Assembly (NCBI GenBank): GCA_013821615.1
Contig: JACDGQ010000249.1
Span: 1 to 5,487, forward strand
Direction: 5' to 3'
Length of the DNA stretch: 5,487 bases
DNA from: Planctomycetota bacterium
Lineage (GTDB): Bacteria; Planctomycetota; UBA11346
A model generated the notes under the pieces. That model was not told the DNA's origin and did no database searches. It saw only the letters and a list, made by a program, of their open reading frames with translations. The translations under genes and the position numbers were made by a program. This document shows positions 1-5,201 of this stretch, piece by piece (positions within the stretch are counted from its first letter, which is position 1; each line of letters opens with the position of its first letter).

Positions 1-59
1 TCCTTGGTGTGCTTACGCCGCTTGGCCTTGGAGGACCGGGACGGGGTTGGGGTGGTCAT
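1..59 (-). CDS. IS3-family transposase OrfA, N-terminal 19 codons only (partial)
   Basis: This is the start of a transposase gene that leaves the window on the left. It begins ATG at 59, with an AGGA ribosome-binding motif about ten bases upstream inside the IS end. The visible protein is MTTPTPSRSSKAKRRKHTK. A short Ser/Pro/Lys-rich lead followed by a KRRKHT-type basic motif is how many IS3-group OrfA proteins begin, just before their helix-turn-helix. OrfA binds the IS ends and is normally joined to the DDE-type OrfB by programmed frameshifting. None of that part is visible, so the assignment rests on the basic motif and on the IS-end context. A different IS family with a similar OrfA-like protein is possible. 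Confidence 0.6.
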   Translation of the reverse strand, partial: MTTPTPSRSSKAKRRKHTK

Positions 60-122
60 GGTGGATCATCCTAGCAGCGGTTTCCCGCTTATCATGGCGT
101 CCACAAAACCGGGGGAGGATCA
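1..122 (-). mobile_element. Left terminus of an IS3-family insertion sequence, continuing beyond the window
   Basis: Read on the minus strand, the element begins at 122 with TGATCCTCCCCCGGTTTTGT and continues GGACGCC. This is the TGATC...GTxxTxTGGAC pattern I recall for IS3-type inverted repeats. A transposase-like start codon follows 63 bases further in, at 59. A second, diverged copy of the same end lies at 2326-2439. The shared blocks are 9-19 with 2326-2336, 75-88 with 2391-2404, and 101-122 with 2418-2439. The cupin gene's family-like sequence stops exactly at 122/123, which independently supports the boundary. The rest of the element and its other end lie outside the window, so its integrity and target duplication cannot be judged. 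Confidence 0.75.
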
Positions 123-423
123 GCGATGCGTCATCGATGCCGTGCACAGCATGCCGTTCGCCCTGCGGGACAGAGAGCAACAGGCCCGCTTCGAGTCTTC
201 GCGTGATGGTGCCGACCATGAAGTCGACGCATCCTTCCAGACAGTGAACGGTGATGTCCCCTTTGGCCTGATGTTCGGGAATGGTCTTCCCGGCGGGAAC
301 CACCAAGCGAATAATCTCGAAGGCCGTGGTCTTCGCGAGTACCGTGGTCTTTGCCGTGGCGAGCGCAGCACCAAGCGGTCTGGCGTCAATTACTGGGTTG
401 GGAAGAGGATGAGGATCAGCCAT
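13..423 (-). pseudogene. Cupin-domain protein, C-terminus replaced by IS3-derived sequence
   Basis: A small single-domain cupin of unknown substrate, probably cytosolic. ATG at 423 is preferred over the upstream ATG at 450 because GAAGG lies seven bases before it, while 450 has no such motif. The protein is 136 residues. Residues 1-101 read as a conserved cupin: an N-terminal strand region, then cupin motif 1-like PEHQAKGDITVHCLEG (50-64), then LEAGLLLSVPQGERHAV (78-93) as motif 2, ending GIDDASL. The metal-ligand pattern is reduced (H51, H60 and H91 are visible). From residue 102 to the stop at 13-15 the frame is IS3 terminal sequence. Family members usually end with a short hydrophobic strand after DASL, so roughly 6-12 native residues appear to be lost and 35 foreign ones added. 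The last beta-strand may be missing, and activity is uncertain. Upstream on its strand there is a TTGACA (509-504) but no convincing -10. Confidence 0.75.
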
Positions 424-450
424 AGAGATGCCTTCGGGTAGTCGTGACAT

Positions 451-833
451 GAGGATTTACCGCGCCTATCGTGTACCTTTCGTGAGCGCTGGATGTGCCA
501 CTTTGTCAATTCGACGTGCTCGTTGGCATGCGAGAATTTTTTTGCATCGCGTAGTCGGCAATAGCCATGCCGCGGTGACGGCATCGTGGCGCGGGCCTTC
601 AGGCAACCCCATGCCAACGCCACCGGCATCGTCCAGATTACAGGACCATCCGGGAGTCCGTCATGCACGCTGCACGGTTGGGACACCGCCTGGACCCCAG
701 GAGCCTATCGGGATAAGGTCACGCGCGCCGCCTGCCCCAGGCCTTCGGCATAGCCCGCTGCGCGCGCAACCGCGCGCCAGGACTGCGACCGAATCGAGAG
801 GGTCCGGTCGCCGCATGTGGCCCAACGTGCACA
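451..833. other. Gene-free stretch upstream of the cupin gene
   Basis: I see no credible gene on either strand here. The open frames that cross it have arginine/proline-rich, low-complexity translations without recognisable motifs. It should hold the promoter of the leftward cupin gene: TTGACA is present at 509-504 on the minus strand, but the sequence at the expected -10 distance (CTCACG) is poor. On the plus strand a four-base stem (519-522 with 531-534) is followed by seven Ts (537-543), at best a weak terminator. A 7-bp GC-only hairpin lies at 760-777 with a CAAC loop. Nothing else is supportable. Confidence 0.5.
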
Positions 834-870
834 ACAACGATCCCCGCGAGTTCATCGCGGGGATCGTTGT
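834..870. terminator. Perfect 16-bp hairpin, terminator-like
   Basis: The left arm (834-849) is an exact reverse complement of the right arm (855-870), with a five-base GTTCA loop. The stem carries the GATCCCCGCG/CGCGGGGATC core seen in many intrinsic terminators of high-GC bacteria. The tail is weak on both strands: CTTTGG follows on the plus strand and a GTGCAC-containing stretch on the minus strand, so there is no classical U-tract. No intact gene ends immediately next to it. It may be an orphan terminator left after rearrangement, or a structural palindrome of a mobile element. Confidence 0.5.
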
Positions 871-1024
871 CTTTGGTCGGGGCGACTGCCCAGACCCAGA
901 ACGTCGGCATGGCGGCGTGCTATGGGTCGATCAATTCACACAAGCTCTCGCAGGTGATTTGGCCCCACATCTCTTGATGGCGCAGCGGCTTCTGCGCGAA
1001 GTGGCGTGATGGACCCTGGCAGGA

Positions 1025-1123
1025 TGTCCCCGCGACCTTCGCGCCGTGGCGGTAGTGTCCCCGCAAATGTCCCCGCGAACGATGTCCCCGCAGGGACATG
1101 GCGTGTCCCCGCAATGTCCCTGC
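1025..1123 (+). repeat. Array of six TGTCCCCGC words
   Basis: TGTCCCCGC occurs at 1025-1033, 1056-1064, 1068-1076, 1083-1091 and 1104-1112, with a one-base variant (TGTCCCTGC) at 1115-1123. An inverted half-copy, GGGACA, lies at 1093-1098. Start-to-start spacings are irregular (31, 12, 15, 21, 11), so this is not a CRISPR array or a simple tandem repeat. Irregular clusters of short same-direction words are typical of transposase-binding repeats at the ends of some transposons, and IS21-like elements carry multiple terminal repeats. That link is inference, because no IS21-type istA/istB gene is visible here. Confidence 0.65.
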
Positions 1124-1240
1124 TAGTCGTACCCTTTGTGTAGAGGTGCGCTTTGTGGGTGGCGTCGCTGCGGACGCCCGCGCTTGCCCTTGATGGCGGG
1201 AATCGCGTCGACGAGGGCAACTACACATTCGCCTTCCCCT
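1124..1240 (-). pseudogene. Degenerate IS5-family transposase fragment
   Basis: Read on the minus strand, this stretch encodes VALVDAIPAIKGKRGRPQRR and, a little further, KGYD followed at once by a stop. LVDAIPxIxGKRGRPxRRP...DKGYD is a well-known block of IS5-type DDE transposases, in the part leading to the second catalytic Asp region. Upstream bases read as a K-A-N-V stub that would join VVALVD if a few bases had been lost. The stretch between RPQRR and KGYD is also out of register, so several small indels are present. Neither end of the original element is recognisable. The piece is dead DNA, wedged between the TGTCCCC array and the membrane-protein remnant, and it records an earlier insertion. 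Confidence 0.7.
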
Positions 1241-1243
1241 TCG

Positions 1244-1413
1244 GCATTCATCCTGACGCGGCCGCTCGGCGCGACGATCGGAGATCTCCTCGATAAACCC
1301 AATGACCATGGCGGTCTCGAGCTGAGTCGCTACACCGCTTCGGCGGTGCTGGCCGCCATCATCATCGCCGGAGTGCTGTTCCTCCCCAGAAGGCCGAGAA
1401 GGCCAAGGTCTGA
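1244..1413 (+). pseudogene. C-terminal remnant of a COG4705/DUF347-type membrane protein, frameshifted
   Basis: The frame from 1244 reads AFILTRPLGATIGDLLDKP and then GGLELSRYTASAVLAAIIIAGVLFLP. The LTRPLGAxxGDxLxKPxxxGGLxLSR block and the final transmembrane segment match the C-terminal repeat of the uncharacterised COG4705/DUF347 membrane-protein family, known to me from memory. Everything upstream is missing: sequence to the left is IS5-type debris on the other strand. After FLP the frame breaks at CTCCCCAGAAGG (1382-1393). Adding one C would give LPQKAEKAKV and a stop at 1411-1413, a plausible native ending, so a one-base loss in the C-run is likely. The piece is non-functional. Its close spacing to the PAP2 gene suggests that the two genes were once neighbours in one operon. 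Confidence 0.65.
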
Positions 1414-1497
1414 CGCCGTGGAACGTTCACCCGATGCAAGGGGTAGCCGCTCCTCAGCCGCTTGTACTACTGCCGTTATGTTATCAACCGGTGCGCC

Positions 1498-1503
1498 AGA
1501 AGG
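1498..1503 (+). promoter_or_regulatory. Ribosome-binding site choosing the PAP2 start
   Basis: AGAAGG lies nine bases before GTG at 1513. The frame is open further upstream to ATG at 1462, which lacks a comparable motif and would add a Cys/Arg-rich stretch before the expected N-terminus. The site therefore favours GTG 1513. Confidence 0.55.
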
Positions 1504-1512
1504 TCTCGATCC

Positions 1513-2253
1513 GTGAGCGGGCGCGGCTTGGCAACGCTGGCCCGTGCCGGGTGGACCCTACTCCGGCATGCCGATTTCCGGCTCCTGGTGCTGGCGCTGA
1601 CCATCGTCATCGGGTGCTGGGCCTTCATCGGGCTCGCTTCGGAGGTCAAGGAAGGCGACCATCAGGCGCTCGACGAACGTCTGGTGCGCAGCCTGCGCTC
1701 GGCCGCCGACCCCGCCGTCCCAATTGGCCCGGCGTGGCTCGCCGAGGCAGGCCGGGATGTGACCGCACTCGGCAGCGTCGTGGTGTTGTCCCTCGTCAGC
1801 CTATCCGTCGCCGGCTTCCTCGCCTGCCAACGCCGCTATCGCCATCTGCTGGCGATGACCATCGCGGTTGGCGGAGGCATCCTCGCCAGCACCGCGCTCA
1901 AGCATGCATTCATGCGCCCACGACCGGACGTGGTGCCGCATCTCGCCTACGTCCAGACGTGGAGTTTCCCGAGCGGGCATGCGATGCTCTCGGCAATCGT
2001 CTACCTGACGCTCGGAGCGATGATCGTGCGCCTGAATCCTGACCGCAGGATAAAGATATACGTCCTGGGCATCGCCATGTTGCTGACGGTGCTAGTGGGT
2101 ATCAGCCGCGTGTTTCTAGGCGTGCACTACCCCTCGGACGTGATCGCCGGGTGGGCCGCCGGACTGACGTGGGCGTCGGGATGCTGGCTTTTCGAGGAAG
2201 TGATCGCCCGCCGCAAACGGGAGAAGGGTCCCCCACCGGTACCGATGACGTGA
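1513..2253 (+). CDS. PAP2-family membrane phosphatase
   Basis: An integral membrane acid phosphatase of the PAP2 superfamily. It probably dephosphorylates a lipid phosphate or diphosphate such as phosphatidate, phosphatidylglycerophosphate or undecaprenyl diphosphate at the outer face of the inner membrane. The 246-residue protein from GTG has all three signature motifs: KX6RP (K130, R137, P138), PSGH (153-156) and SRX5HX3D (S198, R199, H205, D209). H156 and H205 are the expected catalytic histidines. Hydrophobic segments lie near 23-42, 85-105, 112-130, 157-173, 182-197 and 207-227, the usual six. The tail is short and Arg/Lys/Pro-rich. Length and motif spacing look complete, and it is the only undamaged gene in the left half. 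A COG4705-type remnant lies 100 bases upstream, so the original promoter may have been lost. The minus-strand regulator gene converges on it from the right. Substrate cannot be assigned from sequence alone. Confidence 0.88.
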   Translation: MSGRGLATLARAGWTLLRHADFRLLVLALTIVIGCWAFIGLASEVKEGDHQALDERLVRSLRSAADPAVPIGPAWLAEAGRDVTALGSVVVLSLVSLSVAGFLACQRRYRHLLAMTIAVGGGILASTALKHAFMRPRPDVVPHLAYVQTWSFPSGHAMLSAIVYLTLGAMIVRLNPDRRIKIYVLGIAMLLTVLVGISRVFLGVHYPSDVIAGWAAGLTWASGCWLFEEVIARRKREKGPPPVPMT

Positions 2254-2325
2254 GCATGGTGCTGCTGTCGTCTAACGGAGATGATAACGAGCCAAGCCCG
2301 AGGATGAAGCACGACGCATCGGCAA

Positions 2326-2439
2326 GTGCTTACGCCACTTTGTTTTCGCGGCCCAAGATGGGGTACGGTGGTGATGGTGGCTCATCCTATCAGCGGTTTC
2401 CCGCATCTCTGGGCGTCCCACAAAACCGGGGGAAGATCA
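2326..2439 (-). mobile_element. Remnant of a second IS3-type end
   Basis: On the minus strand the piece starts at 2439 with TGATCTTCCCCCGGTTTTGT and continues GGGACGCC. It matches the IS end at 1-122 along its whole length with scattered substitutions and small indels. It has no ATG at the position equivalent to the transposase start in the other copy (ATC instead). A KTKWRKH-like frame corresponds to KAKRRKH in the other copy. Similarity ends near 2326, after GTGCTTACGCC, so only about 114 bases remain. No matching right end is visible between here and the PAP2 stop at 2253. It is a solo, decayed terminus from a related but not identical element. Confidence 0.7.
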
Positions 2440-3531
2440 AACTCCCTTCACCTTCAGTAATGCAGGCCCAGCCATCCAGGTGTGGTCGCTGCCGTTGCCC
2501 TGCGGCAGGGCGAGGCCTTTGGCCTTCATCGCGGTGAGGTCGCGCTTCAGGGTCTTGTCGCTGACCGCGAACTCAGCCTCCAGGTCCTTCCGACGTACGG
2601 TCTCCCCGCCCGCCAAGCGGGCGGCGATGGCCACCTGGCGCTCGTTCCAGCGGGTGCCGTCGGGAAGCGCCGGGGTGGCCTTGGCGGCCGGCGCCGGAGT
2701 GGGGTTGGCCGGCTCGGCCTCAGCCATCTCGACCGTGATGTTCTGAGCGAGCCGGTAGCCGCCGCTGCCACTGAGGATGAGGCTCGTCTCGGTGAGGGTG
2801 TAGTTCGCACGCTTGAGCAGCAGGTCCACGACCCTGGTGCGCCAAGCCTTGACGGTGCTCGACACCGAGGCTCCGCCGGCAGCGCCGACCTTCTCGGCCA
2901 ACGCATCGGCGGTGTGCCCTTTCCAGCCATCAGGGCCGGTGCTCTCTCGCAGATGATCGAGGATGCGGCGCATCAGGCCGCTGTCCTCGTTCCCGCAGAT
3001 GGGGACATCCAGCAATTCGACTCGATCGGGACTGAAGCGGAGGATGCCACCGGCGAAGACCGTCGGCGCTGCGCGGCCTCCGGCCCGCTGACGGACCTGC
3101 GTCTCGGCCGCCTTGCGCACGGCATCCTCCAGCGTGCGCTGCTGGTGCCCTGGCCGGGGAAACGGTTTACGGATGAAGTCGAGCGGCTTGCCGGCACTGA
3201 TGACTGCTGCTGCCAGGTCGCTGGAATCGTGGCCATGCGCGGTGATCACCACCACCGGCAGATGGCCGTCCTTCTGGTTGATCTCGCCCAGCAGCGCGAG
3301 GCCGTTCTCGACCCGATTGGGCCGCCCGAATTTCATCGGGATCTCCAGGTCCAGGACGAGGTAGTCCCAGCCGCCCTGGGCCAGGGTGGCACGGGCTTCC
3401 TCGACGCTGTTCACGCCGGTGCTGCGGTGGCCGAGAGCCTCCAGGCGCTCCGTCACCTCGATCAGGATGTCCGGATCATCATCTACGATCAGGGCGTTCG
3501 GAGCGGGTTGCTGGGGCGGCGCAGTCGACAT
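2437..3531 (-). CDS. Response regulator with REC domain and two putative winged-helix domains
   Basis: A phosphorylation-controlled DNA-binding protein, the likely partner of the kinase-like gene just upstream. ATG 3531 is chosen over 3546 and 3540 because GAGG (3544-3541) lies nine bases before it. The product is 364 residues. Residues 11-140 form a REC receiver with acidic D17/D18, phospho-acceptor D61 in YLVLDLEIP, T97 in VVVITAHG and K122 in IRKPF, so all key residues are present. Residues about 165-270 resemble an OmpR-like winged helix (RVELLDVPICG at the start, SGSGGYRLAQ near the wing), though divergent. A Pro/Ala-rich linker (272-292) follows. Residues 294-350 contain a second HTH (WNERQVAIAARL, then RRKDLEAEFAVSDKTLKRDL) of the DeoR/winged-helix kind. 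The start overlaps the kinase gene by 53 bases, so translation is probably coupled. The stop codon coincides with the first bases of an IS3-type end, so the native C-terminus may have been slightly longer. Confidence 0.85.
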   Translation of the reverse strand: MSTAPPQQPAPNALIVDDDPDILIEVTERLEALGHRSTGVNSVEEARATLAQGGWDYLVLDLEIPMKFGRPNRVENGLALLGEINQKDGHLPVVVITAHGHDSSDLAAAVISAGKPLDFIRKPFPRPGHQQRTLEDAVRKAAETQVRQRAGGRAAPTVFAGGILRFSPDRVELLDVPICGNEDSGLMRRILDHLRESTGPDGWKGHTADALAEKVGAAGGASVSSTVKAWRTRVVDLLLKRANYTLTETSLILSGSGGYRLAQNITVEMAEAEPANPTPAPAAKATPALPDGTRWNERQVAIAARLAGGETVRRKDLEAEFAVSDKTLKRDLTAMKAKGLALPQGNGSDHTWMAGPALLKVKGV

Positions 3532-5182
3532 AGCGGTCATCCTCATGAAGCACGAGCGGCAGGGTCACGGTGATGGTGGTGCCTTCGTCGAGAGCGCTGG
3601 CGATGGCCAGGTTGCCACCGTGGTCGCTGACCTTGCGGTAGGCGATGGGCAGGCCGAAACCGGTGCCATGCGCCTTGCGCGAGCAGCGACCAGGGACGAA
3701 TTCCTCGATCTCGGCCAGCTCTTCAGCGGACAGGCCAGCGCCGGTGTCGGCGATCTCGATCACGACCCACTCTTCGACCACTGCCGTGCGCAATCGCACC
3801 TGACCAGCGCGGAAGGTTGTCGGTCCGATGGCGAGACTTTCGACGGCGTTCTTCAGGAGATTGCGGATCGCCATGAGCATCGGCAGGCGACAGACCGGCA
3901 GGATGATGGTGTCGGGTACGACGATCTCGAACCGGATGGGTGACAGATCGAGGTGGCGTGCTGCGAACCACTCCTCCACCAGCTTGAGGGCCTCGGTGAC
4001 GATCCCCGCGAGCAATTCCGGCGTGCGTTCGCGCGGCGTCGCCTGGGAGAAGTCACGCATGTCCTCCAGTAGATCGCGCATCAGGTGCAGGCGATCGACG
4101 AGGCGCGGCACCTGCCGACGTAGCACCTTAGGGTCTGGCACCGGATTGGCGGCTTGTACCTCGAGAGCCTCGGCGATCGACAGGTGATCCATCACCTGCT
4201 GTCGTTCCTCCTCCAGGATCTTCACCTGCTCCTGCACCTGGATCAGCTCTGCGGCCTTCGCCTGCAGTTCGTTGCGCAGCTTCTCCAGCCGACTGCGCTC
4301 AGAGGCCTTCTCCTGGGCCTCCTTGTGGTTCTCCATGAGTTGCTGGAACACAACTTCCTGTTCCCGGTGGGTCTGCGCCACGTGCCCGTCGATGGTCGAG
4401 ACTCGTTGCCAGCAATCGTTAAGCCGGCTCAGGGCCGCCTCGATGTGGCGATCAATGCCGTTGGCGGTGTCCGCCAGTTCGGAGGCTAGATCATCCAAAA
4501 GGGCGCTATTGGGTCCCTGCCGCATCTCGTCGGTGACCACGCGGTGGCCGCGTGCCGACATGCTGCCGACCATGGCTTTCATCGACTTTCCGACTTCGCT
4601 AACGAGATCCTTGGCACCCTTCAAGGCACGCGTTTCACGGTCGCGCAGGGACTTCAGGGCGTGGGCTTGATTGATGGTGTCGGCCGAATCGCCGCCCTCA
4701 GCCCCGAAGGCGCCCAAGCGCTCATCGACCGCTTCGCCGCCCTTCACTTCTTCGCCCATCTGCGCCAGCCGCTCGCGCAGCGGTTTCATCTGCGATGCGT
4801 TTAGCTCAAGCTGATGGCGCGAGGCCTCCATCTGTCGACCGAATTCGTTGATGCGCTCTGGCTCGAACAGATCGAGGAGATCAAGTTGCGACGCCGTGCG
4901 GTCGGCGATCTGCTCCACCTCGTTCTGGCTGAACACGCTGATGCGGAACAGCCCGCCACCGCTCACCGACAGATCGGTGACCTTGCCCTCGGCGGTCTTG
5001 ACGATGGGCTCGTCGTCAGGGCTGCGCGAGACGATGTAGGTCAGCCCATCCTTGGTACGAACGGTCAGATCCACCCGCCCGCCCTTCAGGTTGCGAGAGA
5101 CCAGTTCCTCGATCCGCCGCCGCTCGGTCAACGGTGAAAGCATAGACGCCAATACCCTGCGTGAGAAATCCGGCGTGGTCAT
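3479..5182 (-). CDS. SMC/TrlF-like ATPase fragment fused to a histidine-kinase ATPase domain; 5' end probably lost
   Basis: A cytosolic signalling protein without membrane segments. From ATG 5182 it has 567 residues; the frame stays open to 5275 (598), and the start is uncertain because no candidate ATG has a good ribosome-binding site. Numbered from 5275, residues about 43-137 match the N-lobe of SMC-like/TrlF-type ATPases just after the P-loop: ERRRIEELV, GGRVDLTVRTKDGLTY, then the diagnostic VFSQNEVEQIAD and LDLLDLF. The Walker A motif that should precede them is absent. Long helical and coiled-coil regions fill about 140-375. Helices at 385-435 (RLHLMRDLLEDMRDF) resemble an HK dimerisation bundle, but no canonical H-E-x-x-P box is visible; H364 and H397 are candidates. 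The HATPase domain is complete: N-box with N472/N476, G1 at D510-TGAG, G2 GTGFGL (537-542). No ABC signature or Walker B of a second ATPase half is seen. It overlaps the regulator start by 53 bases. Confidence 0.75.
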   Translation of the reverse strand: MTTPDFSRRVLASMLSPLTERRRIEELVSRNLKGGRVDLTVRTKDGLTYIVSRSPDDEPIVKTAEGKVTDLSVSGGGLFRISVFSQNEVEQIADRTASQLDLLDLFEPERINEFGRQMEASRHQLELNASQMKPLRERLAQMGEEVKGGEAVDERLGAFGAEGGDSADTINQAHALKSLRDRETRALKGAKDLVSEVGKSMKAMVGSMSARGHRVVTDEMRQGPNSALLDDLASELADTANGIDRHIEAALSRLNDCWQRVSTIDGHVAQTHREQEVVFQQLMENHKEAQEKASERSRLEKLRNELQAKAAELIQVQEQVKILEEERQQVMDHLSIAEALEVQAANPVPDPKVLRRQVPRLVDRLHLMRDLLEDMRDFSQATPRERTPELLAGIVTEALKLVEEWFAARHLDLSPIRFEIVVPDTIILPVCRLPMLMAIRNLLKNAVESLAIGPTTFRAGQVRLRTAVVEEWVVIEIADTGAGLSAEELAEIEEFVPGRCSRKAHGTGFGLPIAYRKVSDHGGNLAIASALDEGTTITVTLPLVLHEDDRYVDCAAPATRSERPDRR

Positions 5183-5201
5183 CCATGCATTGGAATCTCT
5201 C

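Noticed and set aside
481..509. Sigma-70 promoter for the cupin gene using TTGACA at 509-504
   Set aside because: The hexamer at the correct distance is CTCACG, which does not resemble a -10 box, so only the -35-like word is real.
760..777. GC hairpin considered as part of an origin of transfer
   Set aside because: A 7-bp GC-only stem is expected by chance in this composition, and no relaxase gene or recognised nick motif lies nearby.
428..1009. Long plus-strand open frame of 193 codons
   Set aside because: Its translation is Arg/Pro-rich with no motif, it runs through the 16-bp hairpin, and it starts antisense to the cupin's first codons. It looks like a GC-rich chance frame.
1025..1123. 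Possible CRISPR array
   Set aside because: The repeat word is only nine bases, spacings vary from 11 to 31, and there are no spacers of constant length.
2227..2391. Small frame beginning MSHHHHRTPSW within the IS remnant
   Set aside because: The His run comes from CAC/CAT repeats in the decayed IS end. The frame soon leaves the IS and has no ribosome-binding site, so it is a broken transposase start rather than a metal-binding peptide.
2482..3573. Plus-strand open frame of 363 codons opposite the regulator gene
   Set aside because: It is an antisense shadow of a well-supported REC/wHTH gene. The translation shows only mirrored composition and no family motif.
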